A stretch of DNA of 64,000 nucleotides from Williamsia sp. CHRR-6 (GCF_018474015.1 NZ_JAHCSG010000002.1:1-64000); one strand, 5' to 3'; positions 26,652 to 34,633 are shown, counted from the first letter of the stretch. The notes: generated from the letters alone by a model not told the origin. Numbers and translations are program-made.

Positions 26652-28377
26652 ACGACGCCATTGGCGTGCGGACCCCGCGGTGCGCGCGGCGGCGTTGCTC
26701 GGGGTGGCGCCTGGGCCGGTGCTGAGGTCGGTGGCGCTCGGATCGGCGTCGTCGCTGAGCGCCTTGGCGCTGGCGGTGCTCTCGGCCTGGCTGATCACCC
26801 GGGCCTGGCAGATGCCGCCGGTGCTGGCCTTGTCGGTGGCGGTCACCTCGGTGCGCGCCCTGGGCATCTCGCGTGCGCTGTTTCGCTACCTCGAGCGTCT
26901 GGCCACCCACGATTTGGCTCTGGATGCGATGGCCACCGCCCGCAGTCGCATCTATGCGGCGGTGGCCGGCGGGTCGCCGTCGTACTCGGTGACGCTGCGG
27001 CGCTCGGAGATCGTCTCGCGGGCCGGTGATGACATCGAGGAGATCGGCGACGCCCTGATCCGCGGACTCATCCCACTGGGCTCGGCGGTCGTCACCGCGA
27101 CATTCGCCGTCGGGGTGGGGATGTGGGTGTCACCGTGGCTGGGCTCGGCGGTGGCGCTGGGCTGGGTGGTGGCCGGAGTGCTGGCTCCGGTCCTGGCCGC
27201 GGTCGGCGCGGCGCGCGCCGAACGCGACGACCGATGTGCCCGAGACGACGCAGGCGAACTGGCAGCCCTGCTGCTGTGGCACGGCCCGGAGATGTGGGTG
27301 GCGGGCCGACGCGAGGAGCTGCTCGCTGCGGCACGAGCGGCGCAGCTACGCGCGGTGCGGGCCGCGGACTGCGGCAACGCCATTCGCTCATGGGCAGCGG
27401 CAGCGGTGCCCGTCGTGGTCGGTGCCGTGGTGCTGGTTGCCTGTCTGCTGGCGGTCGGGATGGCCGATCGTGTCGACGCCACCACGGTCGGTGTGCTGAT
27501 CCTGTTGCCGCTCAGCGCTTTCGAGGCGGCGAGCGGGTTGGTCGATGCCGCTCGCCACCTGTGGCTGAGCCGTCAGGCCGGTGCGCGGGTGCTCGCGATG
27601 ATCGACTGTTCGGGTGTCGGATCCACTGAAACGCGAGACATCTCATCGGTCGATCGGCCAACTGCCACCGGTGACACGGCTCTGCACGCCACGGCTGTGC
27701 GATTCGGATACAGCGCCCACAACGCGGTCGGACCGATCTGCGGGATCGAGACCATCGGACCGGGTGCGCGGATCGCGGTGGTGGGGGCCAGCGGTTGCGG
27801 CAAGACGTCGTTGCTGTTGACGCTGGCCGGGTTGTTGCCCCCGCTGGCGGGCACGGTGCAGGTGGTGGGCGGCAACGCCGCCGCGGGCGAGGTGGTGCGC
27901 TATTTCGCCGAGGACGCACACGTGTTCGCCACCACGGTGCGCGAGAACCTGTTGGTGGCCAACGGATCTGCCACCGATACGCAGTGCGCTGACGCGCTGG
28001 GGCGGGTGGGGCTGGGCCCGTGGCTGACCGGGTTGCCCGACGGCCTCGACACGATCCTTGCCGCGGGAACCGAGGCGATCAGCGCCGGACAGCGGCGCCG
28101 GCTGCTGTTGGCGCGGGTGGTGATCAACCCGGCACCGATCGTGCTGCTCGACGAACCCTGCGAGCACCTCGATCGCACCGACGCCGACCGGCTGCACCGA
28201 GAGCTGCTGGACCGCGATTCGGGACTGGTGGCCGGCGAGCGTGCGGTCGTGGTGGTGGCCCACCACCTGCCCGCCGAGACGGCCGCCGACGTGGTGATCG
28301 ATCTCGACGCGGCCCGGGCCGACCCAGTGGACCAGCTCACGACAAAATCCGTTGCCGAGGATCAGATCCCCGCGTAA
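26644..28377 (+). CDS. cydC: Thiol reductant ABC exporter subunit CydC
   Basis: A 577-aa partner of CydD: N-terminal membrane domain with ALAVLSAWLITRAWQMPPVL and FRYLERLATHDLALDAMA (the CydC-type R-Y-x-E-R-x-x-x-H-D motif), then an ATPase domain with Walker A GASGCGKTS, signature ISAGQRRRL and Walker B IVLLDEP. ATG 26644 overlaps cydD by eight bases. In mycobacteria CydD and CydC are also adjacent to cydAB; here the order is A-B-D-C in a tightly packed operon. Confidence 0.9.
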   Translation: MSERRHWRADPAVRAAALLGVAPGPVLRSVALGSASSLSALALAVLSAWLITRAWQMPPVLALSVAVTSVRALGISRALFRYLERLATHDLALDAMATARSRIYAAVAGGSPSYSVTLRRSEIVSRAGDDIEEIGDALIRGLIPLGSAVVTATFAVGVGMWVSPWLGSAVALGWVVAGVLAPVLAAVGAARAERDDRCARDDAGELAALLLWHGPEMWVAGRREELLAAARAAQLRAVRAADCGNAIRSWAAAAVPVVVGAVVLVACLLAVGMADRVDATTVGVLILLPLSAFEAASGLVDAARHLWLSRQAGARVLAMIDCSGVGSTETRDISSVDRPTATGDTALHATAVRFGYSAHNAVGPICGIETIGPGARIAVVGASGCGKTSLLLTLAGLLPPLAGTVQVVGGNAAAGEVVRYFAEDAHVFATTVRENLLVANGSATDTQCADALGRVGLGPWLTGLPDGLDTILAAGTEAISAGQRRRLLLARVVINPAPIVLLDEPCEHLDRTDADRLHRELLDRDSGLVAGERAVVVVAHHLPAETAADVVIDLDAARADPVDQLTTKSVAEDQIPA

Positions 28378-28395
28378 CTTCGTGGGTACACGAGG

Positions 28396-28405
28396 AAGGA
28401 GGTGG
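28396..28405 (+). promoter_or_regulatory. Very strong Shine-Dalgarno sequence preceding a 12-codon ORF
   Basis: AAGGAGGTGG is a near-perfect anti-16S match ending seven bases before TTG 28413. It directly follows a hairpin with arms CTTCGTG (28378-28384) and CACGAGG (28389-28395). It is stronger than any other site noticed in the window. Confidence 0.6.
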
Positions 28406-28412
28406 TCCGAAG

Positions 28413-28451
28413 TTGATTGACTTATGGATACGTGAGGTGGCCATCAGCTAG
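28413..28451 (+). CDS. Candidate 12-aa ORF (MIDLWIREVAIS)
   Basis: TTG start, stop TAG at 28449-28451, immediately followed by GTG 28452. The codons TTG ATT GAC TTA TGG ATA CGT include TTA and ATA, which are very rare in this GC-rich genome, so the stretch is locally AT-rich and looks conserved for its own sequence. The strong ribosome binding site argues that it is translated. No large plus-strand gene follows: the next gene (dinB-like) is convergent. It could be the leader of a structured RNA that starts 54 bases later, or a 3' element of the cyd transcript. Function unknown. Confidence 0.45.
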   Translation: MIDLWIREVAIS

Positions 28452-28504
28452 GTGGCGTCACCCTCGGGTTCGATGTCACCGACGCGAATCCACGGTGGTC
28501 ACCC

Positions 28505-28566
28505 GACCCCCGCACCCCGCCCGTCCAGGCGGTTTCGCTCCTTCACCGGGAGCGGGTGCGGGGGTC
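28505..28566 (+). ncRNA. Candidate three-way-junction RNA element
   Basis: Sixty-two bases that pair almost completely. The outer stem is GACCCCCGCACC (28505-28516) with GGTGCGGGGGTC (28555-28566), 12 perfect pairs. Inner stem 1 is CCGCC/GGCGG (28517-28521 with 28528-28532), 6-base loop. Inner stem 2 is CGCTCC/GGAGCG (28536-28541 with 28549-28554), 7-base loop. Only a TTT linker (28533-28535) is unpaired at the junction. It lies between cydC and the convergent dinB-like gene, downstream of the 12-codon ORF. It may be a terminator, a cis-regulatory element or a small RNA; no known family could be assigned by eye. Confidence 0.5.
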
Positions 28567-28639
28567 GTCCCGTCTCTGGGCGACTCCACGCCAGGACCGA
28601 ACCGCCCCAGACGTTTCCGCCGATCCGCCCCGACAATCC

Positions 28640-29203
28640 TCAGATGGTTTCGGAGTGATCGATGGTGCGTAGGCCGTCGATCCGCAGTGTGTGGGTGGTG
28701 TTCTGTCCGTCGATGGCCTCGCGGATGATGTCGGCGTGCCCGCTGTGTTGCGCGGTCTCGCGGAACAAATGGAACAGGATGCGCCGGACCGTCTGCTGCT
28801 GTCGGGTGGTGGCCCACTCTGCGGGCGGGATGTGGATCAGCGCGTCGAGGTCGGGAACGGTGGCGATGAACTCATCGGTCAGCCGGGCTTGGTCGCGGTA
28901 CTCGCCCAACCAGAATTCCAGGCTTTCGCCGTCGAGCAGCGTGTAGGCATCGTCGAGGGTGTCCAGGGTCATCTCGAAGGTGGCGTCGGGGTCGTTCTCG
29001 AGCACGGTGGCGATCCAGTACCGCTCCAGATTGGTCAGGTGTTTGACCAAGCCGCCCAGTGTCAGCTTCGACACCGTCGAGACGCGCCGCGCATCGTCCT
29101 CAGAGATATCCTTAAGTGTCCAAAGGAAATTCCGTCGTTGCTCACCGTAGATCTCGATGAGTGTCTCGCGTTCTCGGGGGACGTTGGCGGCCGCAATGAT
29201 CAT
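28640..29203 (-). CDS. DinB family protein (probable mycothiol-dependent enzyme)
   Basis: A 187-aa four-helix-bundle protein of the DinB/DUF664 family. Metal-ligand histidines are visible in GGLVKHLTNLERYW (near residue 55) and in RILFHLFRETAQHSGHADII (near residues 143-156), the expected H-x-H pattern of these Zn/Ni-type enzymes. In actinobacteria the family includes mycothiol-dependent maleylpyruvate isomerase and thiol S-transferases; mycothiol synthase is encoded 5 kb away, which is consistent. ATG 29203 (an in-frame start with M-I-I-A-A-A) is used. Convergent with the 12-codon ORF/RNA element. Confidence 0.8.
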   Translation of the reverse strand: MIIAAANVPRERETLIEIYGEQRRNFLWTLKDISEDDARRVSTVSKLTLGGLVKHLTNLERYWIATVLENDPDATFEMTLDTLDDAYTLLDGESLEFWLGEYRDQARLTDEFIATVPDLDALIHIPPAEWATTRQQQTVRRILFHLFRETAQHSGHADIIREAIDGQNTTHTLRIDGLRTIDHSETI

Positions 29204-29297
29204 CTGTCCACCTAATCACCGATCGGTCGCAACGGTCACGCGACTGCGACAAAAGCGGGCCGAACTTGTCCGACTTGACCGAAAGGTCGGTCTGATC

Positions 29298-29954
29298 TCA
29301 GCCCGCGAAACGCGACAACCGCGCCGAGAGCCGAGGCGTCAACTCACCGTCGTCGTCGATTCGCTCTTCCACGTACGCCAAGTCGCCGTTGTCGACGAGG
29401 CCGTAGAGCCGCTTGGCCCCGCCGATGGTGCGGCCGTCGGCGCTGCCCGAGGCCGATGTGATGACCACATCGGTGGCCAGCTCCCAGGATGTTTGGTTGA
29501 GCGGGCGACCGTAGAACAGTTCGATCCAGCCTTCGGCGTGGGTGAGCAACAACTCGATGGTCTCGTCGGAATCCGGTCCTCCGATGCGCCAGAAGCCGGT
29601 TTCGCGAAGGCTCGGACCGACGTAGTCCTCGCCAGACCCCGAACCCGGCTCGGCGTCGGCGAGCACCCACGACCGCGATTCCCACATCAGGTAGTTCTGG
29701 CCGTCGTGGCTGACGGTGATCTGTTGTCCGAACCGGTAGTCGCCGGTGCCCGGATCGTTGCCCTCACCCTCACCGCGCCACACCCCGATCAGGGGCAGCA
29801 ACCCGAGCAGGCCGGGGTGCAGATCGGGGCCATGACGCAGGTTGGCGGTGTCGTCGGGTAGCGGCAGGCCTGCCAGCGTGCTGATGTTGCGCGAGGCCGA
29901 CGTCGGCACGGGCGCGCCACCGGCATCGTCGCCGGCTGCGGACACGTCAGACAC
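29298..29954 (-). CDS. Nitrobindin-like heme-binding/FABP-like protein (Rv0813c type)
   Basis: A 218-aa beta-barrel protein. After a ~45-residue N-terminal extension come [17 protein letters not shown] (GxWxGxG, the first-strand motif of nitrobindins), [17 protein letters not shown], and the C-terminal [24 protein letters not shown] with the ligand-region histidine replaced or displaced. Nitrobindins bind ferric heme and handle peroxynitrite; M. tuberculosis Rv0813c is the syntenic relative with a fatty-acid-binding-protein fold. GTG 29954 is the likely start. Last gene of the minus-strand cysA2-sseC block. Confidence 0.8.
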   Translation of the reverse strand: MSDVSAAGDDAGGAPVPTSASRNISTLAGLPLPDDTANLRHGPDLHPGLLGLLPLIGVWRGEGEGNDPGTGDYRFGQQITVSHDGQNYLMWESRSWVLADAEPGSGSGEDYVGPSLRETGFWRIGGPDSDETIELLLTHAEGWIELFYGRPLNQTSWELATDVVITSASGSADGRTIGGAKRLYGLVDNGDLAYVEERIDDDGELTPRLSARLSRFAG

Positions 29955-29993
29955 ACCGACGCCCAGCGGGATTCGGTGTGTCGGTGCCAGCGG

Positions 29994-30092
29994 TCACGAC
30001 TTGTCGTAGAACAGCCGGTACAGGGTGTACAGGCCGAACCAGACGATCGCCAGCGACGCCAAGACCAGTAGAACTTCGAAGAAGATGACCAC
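29994..30092 (-). CDS. Small 32-aa single-span membrane protein
   Basis: GTG start, 32 residues: VVIFFEVLLVLASLAIVWFG followed by LYTLYRLFYDKS, then TGA. One hydrophobic helix covers residues ~2-21 and a short basic/aromatic tail follows, so it should sit in the membrane. TAGAAT (minus strand, 30104-30099) ends six bases before the GTG: an excellent leaderless promoter with no ribosome binding site. The frame has clean start and stop and uses typical codons. It lies between sseC and the nitrobindin-like gene. Function unknown; possibly conserved in this synteny block. Confidence 0.6.
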   Translation of the reverse strand: MVIFFEVLLVLASLAIVWFGLYTLYRLFYDKS

Positions 30093-30098
30093 GCTTCG

Positions 30099-30104
30099 AT
30101 TCTA
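30099..30104 (-). promoter_or_regulatory. -10 element TAGAAT, leaderless small membrane protein
   Basis: TAGAAT on the minus strand, six bases before the GTG at 30092. It is one of the best -10 matches in the window. Confidence 0.55.
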
Positions 30105-30220
30105 CGGGGCCTGGGCGCGAGTACCACCGGTGGTGGCTCTCGGCGTCGACATGGGCCTGGTTGACGAAGATCGCCCCCGCCCGCACGCGGCGGACAGGGG
30201 CGATCGAGGACGCGGTGGCC

Positions 30221-30529
30221 TCAGCCGGCGAGGACGGTGACGTCGCTCTCGTAGATGCCGGCCCCGTCGGGCGAGACGGTGATGTCACCGTTGCCCCGCG
30301 ACGACAGCGCCCGGATGGTCCAGGTGCCGGGAGCGGCGAAGAACCGGTAGTCACCGGTCCCGCTGGCCACCACCTCGGCGGTGAACTCGCCGGTCGAGTC
30401 GAGCAGACGCACGAACGCGCCCGCCACCGGGGTGCCGTCGGTGTCGAGGACCTGACCGGTCAGCACCGTCTCCTTCTCGACGTCGACCCCGGCGGGAAGC
30501 TTCTGACCCTGCTTGGGTGCGGCACACAT
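30221..30529 (-). CDS. sseC: SseC / DUF1416 protein (thiosulfate sulfurtransferase partner)
   Basis: A 102-aa protein of the DUF1416/SseC family, always found beside cysA2-type sulfurtransferase genes in mycobacteria (Rv0814c). It has the N-terminal MCAAPKQGQKLPAGVDVEKE, then a beta-sandwich (transthyretin/carboxypeptidase-regulatory-like) with VAGAFVRLLDSTGEFTAEVV and GDYRFFAAPGTWTIRALS. The start is ATG 30529 by comparison with mycobacterial MCxxPKQG; ATG 30532 and a GTG overlapping the cysA2 stop are alternatives. Its biochemical role is not established; it is presumed to work with CysA2 in sulfur transfer. Confidence 0.88.
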   Translation of the reverse strand: MCAAPKQGQKLPAGVDVEKETVLTGQVLDTDGTPVAGAFVRLLDSTGEFTAEVVASGTGDYRFFAAPGTWTIRALSSRGNGDITVSPDGAGIYESDVTVLAG

Positions 30530-30534
30530 CATGC

Positions 30535-31368
30535 TCACGCCCCCAATTCGATCGGGGCACCCACCAGGGAGCCGTACTCGGTCCAGCTGCCGTCGTAGTT
30601 CTTGACGTTGGAATGGCCCAGCAGCTCGTGCAGCACGAACCAGGTGTGGCTGGAACGCTCGCCGATGCGGCAGTAGGCGATGGTGTCCTTGCTTCCGTCG
30701 AGACCGGCCTCGGCGTACAACTCGGCCAGCTCCTCGTCGCTCTTGAAGGTGCCGTCCTCGTTGGCCGCCTTGCTCCACGGCACGTTGATGGCGGTGGGGA
30801 TGTGGCCGGGACGCTGGCTCTGCTCCTGGGGGAGATGGGCGGGCGCCAGGATCTTGCCGCTGAACTCGTCCGGGCTGCGGACGTCGACGAGGTTCTTGCT
30901 GCCGATTGCGTCGATGGCCTCGTCACGGAATGCGCGGATCGACAGGTCCGGGGCCGCAGCGGTGTAGGTGGTGGCGGGGCGGGTCACCGCGTCGGTGCTC
31001 AGCGGGCGACCGTCGAGCTCCCACTTCTTGCGGCCACCGTCGAGCAGCTTCACGTCCTGATGGCCGTAGAGCTTGAAGTACCAGTAGGCGTAGGCGGCAA
31101 ACCAGTTGTTGTTGCCGCCGTAGAGGACCACGGTGTCGTCGTTGGCGATGCCGCGAGCCGACAACAGGTCGCCGAACTGCTCGGCGTTGACGAAGTCGCG
31201 ACGGACCTGATCCTGCAGGTCGGTCTTCCAGTCCAGCTTCACCGCGCCGGCGATGTGGCCGCCGTCATACGCGCTGGTGTCCTCGTCGACCTCGACGAAG
31301 ACGACCTTGTCGGTGGTCAGGTTCTGCTCAGCCCAGTCGGCACTGACCAGGACATCGGAGCGAGCCAT
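30535..31368 (-). CDS. cysA2: Thiosulfate sulfurtransferase (rhodanese) CysA2/SseA type
   Basis: A 277-aa tandem-rhodanese protein, exactly the length of mycobacterial CysA2. The inactive N-terminal domain is followed by the catalytic domain with persulfide Cys233 in AYCRIGERSSHTW. It transfers sulfane sulfur from thiosulfate (or 3-mercaptopyruvate-type donors) to thiols or cyanide. ATG 31368 follows AAAGGA with good spacing; a longer frame reads into the leader region. The ribosome binding site is part of the inverted repeat CCTTTGGAAAGG (31376-31387). A Cys-rich leader peptide lies 200 bases upstream, indicating control by cysteine supply. Operon with sseC. Confidence 0.92.
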   Translation of the reverse strand: MARSDVLVSADWAEQNLTTDKVVFVEVDEDTSAYDGGHIAGAVKLDWKTDLQDQVRRDFVNAEQFGDLLSARGIANDDTVVLYGGNNNWFAAYAYWYFKLYGHQDVKLLDGGRKKWELDGRPLSTDAVTRPATTYTAAAPDLSIRAFRDEAIDAIGSKNLVDVRSPDEFSGKILAPAHLPQEQSQRPGHIPTAINVPWSKAANEDGTFKSDEELAELYAEAGLDGSKDTIAYCRIGERSSHTWFVLHELLGHSNVKNYDGSWTEYGSLVGAPIELGA

Positions 31369-31375
31369 GGGGATT

Positions 31376-31387
31376 CCTTTCCAAAGG
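31376..31387 (-). promoter_or_regulatory. Inverted repeat sequestering the cysA2 ribosome binding site
   Basis: CCTTTGGAAAGG on the minus strand: the AAAGG half is the cysA2 Shine-Dalgarno and the CCTTT half can pair with it, closing a small hairpin (CCTT/AAGG with loop TGGA). It fits a switch whose state depends on translation of the upstream Cys leader peptide, but alternative pairings need folding. Confidence 0.35.
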
Positions 31388-31566
31388 GGTGGCGCCGGAG
31401 ATCGTCGGTGGCGCAGAGGATGTGAGGTGAGACGCAGTCGATAGTCGGGCACAGACCTGCCTGTGCGGGATGACTCCGAAGTGCCATCGAGCCGAACATT
31501 CGGCCCACTCGACCCGCTGATCGGGTGAGGGAATCCGGCTGTCCGCAGGCCAGAGGTGCCCGGTGT

Positions 31567-31647
31567 TCAGCGACAGCAGCAGGTGGCGACTCGACAGAAA
31601 TCGATCGCCCGGCGACGGGTGAGCAGGAACTCACGGCGCGACTGCAT
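31567..31647 (-). CDS. Cysteine-rich leader peptide upstream of cysA2 (attenuator uORF)
   Basis: ATG 31647 to TGA 31567, 26 residues: MQSRREFLLTRRRAIDFCRV followed by ATCCCR. Cys18 and three consecutive Cys codons TGC TGC TGT (residues 23-25) come directly before the last codon and stop. This is the layout described for mycobacterial cysteine attenuation uORFs, where scarce Cys-tRNA stalls ribosomes and releases expression of downstream sulfur genes. TAGGCT (minus strand, 31660-31655) ends seven bases before the ATG, so the uORF is probably leaderless. The ~200 bases to cysA2 hold small hairpins and a hidden ribosome binding site. Confidence 0.75.
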   Translation of the reverse strand: MQSRREFLLTRRRAIDFCRVATCCCR

Positions 31648-31654
31648 GGCTGCG

Positions 31655-31660
31655 AGCCTA
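31655..31660 (-). promoter_or_regulatory. -10 element for leaderless Cys leader peptide / cysA2 operon
   Basis: TAGGCT on the minus strand, ending seven bases before ATG 31647. It lies in the 39 bases between lmeA and the leader, so cysA2 has its own promoter. Confidence 0.5.
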
Positions 31661-31686
31661 CAACAGCAGGTGGGGATGCCCGATTC

Positions 31687-32517
31687 TCAGGCGGGACGGA
31701 ACTGACGCGGCGTGAGAAGTGCGGCTGTGGTGCGCGCGGTCAGCTGGATGTCGCTGCCGGAGCTGTTGGCCCCGGTGGGCCGTACTCCCCACGGCAACGC
31801 GATCGCCGGGAGGGTGGCGGTGAACGCGGCCAGCACGTGCGGCCGCTCGGTCGCCGACACCGTCGCCTCGCTGTGCTCCTGCGGTCCGGTGTAGAAACCG
31901 GTCGCCTGCACGTGCAGGCGACCGCCGACGATCGACAGGTCGACCGTCACGCTCACCGTCACCCGGCGGATCGGCTGTCCAGGCGAGGTGCGAATCGAGA
32001 CGGTTCCGGTCAGCATCACCCCGCGGGTGCGGCTGAGCAGTCCGTCCTGGGGTCCGCCACCGCCGGGGACACCCGCGGGTGCCGGCGTGGTCACGGTCAG
32101 GTCGTCGACTCCGAGGAACCGGCCCATCGACACCGAGTCGATGGTGGCCGAGGACGAGATGGAGGCCACCCGCAACGTGGTGTCGGCCTGGATCAGTCGA
32201 GCCGCACCCATCACCCCGACATCGGTGAGGGTGGCGCGTAGATCGGCGCGGCGCACCCCGGCGGCGGGATCGCACGCCGAGCACACCGCCACCCCTCGCG
32301 CGGTGATCCCGATCTGCGCCAGACGGCGATCGCGGACGTCGGTGGCTACCGGGAAACCAGAGATGGTGACCTCGGGTTCGAATGTCATCCCGGGCGCGGC
32401 CAGTAGCGCGCGGGCCATGCTGCGTTCGGCGCGGATGGCCACCACATAGTCGGCTCCGACGGCGGCCAGGGTGAGGCCGAGCACGGTGACCAGACCCGCG
32501 ATCACCACCCGGCGCAT
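31687..32517 (-). CDS. lmeA: LmeA family lipoarabinomannan/lipomannan elongation protein (DUF2993)
   Basis: A 276-aa envelope protein. An N-terminal hydrophobic anchor or signal segment ([22 protein letters not shown]) is followed by the DUF2993 domain, starting with [20 protein letters not shown] and [11 protein letters not shown]. The syntenic M. tuberculosis Rv0817c and its M. smegmatis counterpart LmeA are needed for mannan chain elongation of lipomannan and bind phospholipid. ATG 32517 has GAAGGGG just upstream; an in-frame GTG further up is less likely. It is divergent from glnR. Confidence 0.85.
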   Translation of the reverse strand: MRRVVIAGLVTVLGLTLAAVGADYVVAIRAERSMARALLAAPGMTFEPEVTISGFPVATDVRDRRLAQIGITARGVAVCSACDPAAGVRRADLRATLTDVGVMGAARLIQADTTLRVASISSSATIDSVSMGRFLGVDDLTVTTPAPAGVPGGGGPQDGLLSRTRGVMLTGTVSIRTSPGQPIRRVTVSVTVDLSIVGGRLHVQATGFYTGPQEHSEATVSATERPHVLAAFTATLPAIALPWGVRPTGANSSGSDIQLTARTTAALLTPRQFRPA

Positions 32518-32692
32518 CAGCACCCCTTCGGTCGGTTCGGGAACGAGTCGGGGACGCGCGCGGTGTTCGGCGTCGCCCGCCAGAGCGATGGCCGACACCG
32601 ACGGGAAGCCCAGCTGCGGTTATTCTGTCACCTACTGCGTACGCGTTGGTAAGGCAACGTACACATATGAACTCTCGAGATCGGAGTGGTTT

Positions 32693-33463
32693 GTGGATCT
32701 CTTGTTGCTGACAGCCGATCCCACACCTGAGTCTGTTCTGCCGTCGTTGTCACTGCTGGCTCACACAGTTCGCGTCCTGCCCACCGAGGTGTCCTCCCTG
32801 ATGGAGGCGGGCAACGCCGACGTCGCCATCGTCGACGCCCGCATCGATCTGGCCGCTGCCCGAGGCCTGTGTCGGTTGCTGGGCAGCACCGGATCGGCCA
32901 TCCCGGTCGTGGCCGTTCTCACCGAGGGTGGCCTGGTGGCCGTCAATGCTGAATGGGGCCTCGACGACTTCCTGCTGCCCGCAACGGGTCCCGCGGAGCT
33001 CGACGCCCGGTTGCGGCTGCTGGTGGTCCGCACCCGGGGGGTGACCACCGAGGAGTCCGGGGGCAGGGTCTCGCTGGGGGAGCTGGTGATCGATGAGGGC
33101 ACCTACACCGCGCGGCTGCGCGGCCGTCCCCTCGACCTCACCTACAAAGAGTTCGAGCTGCTGAAGTACCTGGCGCAGAACGCGGGACGGGTGTTCACCA
33201 GAGCGCAACTGCTGCAAGAGGTCTGGGGGTACGACTTCTTCGGTGGGACGCGCACGGTGGATGTGCACGTGCGTCGGCTGCGCGCCAAACTGGGCAGCGA
33301 GCACGAGTCGTTGATCGGCACGGTGCGCAACGTCGGATACAAGGCAGTGCGGCCGAGTGGCCGTGGTCGCGACGACGCCGACGGGTCGGTCGACACCGTC
33401 GAGGACCTGCTCGAGGCCGAGATCGACGATCCAGACTTCAGTACCGTCCCCAACGGTGGCTGA
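32693..33463 (+). CDS. glnR: Nitrogen-regulatory OmpR-family regulator GlnR
   Basis: A 256-aa orphan response regulator. The N-terminal receiver is atypical ([20 protein letters not shown] at the start, [20 protein letters not shown] with the conserved Asp). The C-terminal winged-helix is LSLGE-type with [20 protein letters not shown] and [16 protein letters not shown]. The sequence strongly matches mycobacterial GlnR (Rv0818), which controls ammonium assimilation and nitrate use and needs no phosphorylating kinase. GTG 32693 has CGGAG upstream. The next gene, mshD, starts eight bases inside it (overlap), as in mycobacteria. Confidence 0.93.
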   Translation: MDLLLLTADPTPESVLPSLSLLAHTVRVLPTEVSSLMEAGNADVAIVDARIDLAAARGLCRLLGSTGSAIPVVAVLTEGGLVAVNAEWGLDDFLLPATGPAELDARLRLLVVRTRGVTTEESGGRVSLGELVIDEGTYTARLRGRPLDLTYKEFELLKYLAQNAGRVFTRAQLLQEVWGYDFFGGTRTVDVHVRRLRAKLGSEHESLIGTVRNVGYKAVRPSGRGRDDADGSVDTVEDLLEAEIDDPDFSTVPNGG

Positions 33464-34373
33464 GCTGACGGTGGCCACCCGGTTGTCTGCGGACGTGGCC
33501 GCGACGGTGACGGCGATGGCCGCGCGGGTGGCCGAGGTCGACGGTGTGGACGGATTGTCCGAACAGTCCACGGCGGCAATCAGATCCGATTCGGTCACCC
33601 ATGTCGTGGTGCGTGACGGCGACGAATCGGTGCTCGGCTACGCCAACATCACCGCCGGCCGTGACGACGATCCGGCGATGATCGAGGCGATAGTCGACCC
33701 CTCGGTTCGCCGACGAGGACACGGGAAAGCGTTGGTGCGCCGCGCATTCGACGCCGCAGCCGGATCGGCGCGGATCTGGGCGCACGGGAACCTTCCCGCC
33801 GCGCAGGCGCTGGCCGCATCGCTGCACCTCACCGCCACACGTGAGCTGCTGTCATTACGGCGCCCACTGGGTTTGCGGAATCCGTTGCCGCCCTTGGTGG
33901 TTCCCGACGATCTTCTGTTGCGGACCTACGCCGGGTCTGACGACGACGCGGAGATCCTGCGGGTCAACAACGCAGCCTTCGACTGGCACCCCGAGCAGGG
34001 CGGCTGGTCGTCGGCGGACATCACCGCGCGCACGGGCGCCGACTGGTTCGACCCAGCCGGGGTGTTTCTGGTGTTCGACCGCGCCGATCCGCGCACGCTG
34101 CTGGGCTTCCACTGGACCAAAGTGCACCCCGCAGGCACCGGTGAGCGCGGCGTGGTCGTCCCCGCGATCGGCGAGGTCTACATCGTCGGCGTCGATACCG
34201 GCACCCAGGGCCGGGGACTGGGGCGTCTGCTCACCCTGGCGGGGCTGCACCATCTGCAGTCGCGTGATCTGTCCGAGGTGGAGCTCTACGTGGAGGGTGA
34301 CAACACCGCAGCGCTGCACACCTACCAGCGGCTTGGTTTCACCCAGCATTCGGTCGACGTCGCCTACGGCTGA
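33456..34373 (+). CDS. mshD: Mycothiol synthase MshD
   Basis: Last step of mycothiol synthesis: acetyl-CoA-dependent acetylation of Cys-GlcN-Ins. The 305-aa protein is two GNAT domains in tandem. Domain 1 has [19 protein letters not shown]; domain 2 has [20 protein letters not shown] and ends with [19 protein letters not shown]. The segment [16 protein letters not shown] is typical of MshD. GTG 33456 overlaps glnR by eight bases, so the two are co-translated. Mycothiol is the main thiol of actinobacteria and fits the DinB-like and sulfurtransferase genes nearby. Confidence 0.93.
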   Translation: MAELTVATRLSADVAATVTAMAARVAEVDGVDGLSEQSTAAIRSDSVTHVVVRDGDESVLGYANITAGRDDDPAMIEAIVDPSVRRRGHGKALVRRAFDAAAGSARIWAHGNLPAAQALAASLHLTATRELLSLRRPLGLRNPLPPLVVPDDLLLRTYAGSDDDAEILRVNNAAFDWHPEQGGWSSADITARTGADWFDPAGVFLVFDRADPRTLLGFHWTKVHPAGTGERGVVVPAIGEVYIVGVDTGTQGRGLGRLLTLAGLHHLQSRDLSEVELYVEGDNTAALHTYQRLGFTQHSVDVAYG

Positions 34374-34452
34374 CCCGAGGGTCGGACAGGTCACATCGCC
34401 CCCTGCTGTGGTTAGCAGGACACACCATTGACCAGCGTGGACACCGCGATCT

Positions 34453-34474
34453 ATTCACCTCCCGTTCACCTTTT
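34453..34474 (+). promoter_or_regulatory. PHO-box-like direct repeat upstream of pstS
   Basis: Two 11-bp direct repeats, ATTCACCTCCC and GTTCACCTTTT, match the actinobacterial PhoP/RegX3-type GTTCACC-N4-GTTCACC pattern. A TAGTTT -10-like element lies at 34502-34507. The location 160 bases before pstS fits phosphate-starvation activation. Confidence 0.65.
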
Positions 34475-34633
34475 GTCGGCGGGTAGTCCATCGCCGCACC
34501 CTAGTTTTCTCGGTGACACGGCGTCGGATTCGCCCGTACTCCACCATGGGTCCGGGTGTGCGCTGAGCCAGGTCACGACCGTCTAGAAACGTCCGGTTCG
34601 GTCGCGAACCAACACACAACGGAGGACCCTCGC

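Noticed and set aside
28505-28566. Known 6C RNA or other named actinobacterial ncRNA family
   Set aside because: It lacks the paired hairpins with C-rich loops of 6C RNA, and I could not match it to another family by eye, so no name is assigned.
28452-28658. 68-aa ORF following the 12-codon ORF
   Set aside because: It starts right after TAG but is low-complexity, runs through the three-way-junction stems and overlaps the dinB-like 3' end. The RNA structure explains the sequence better.
32598-32692. GlnR autoregulatory box in front of glnR
   Set aside because: GTAAGG-CAAC-GTAC-like bases occur near 32650 but do not clearly fit the GlnR consensus with proper spacing.
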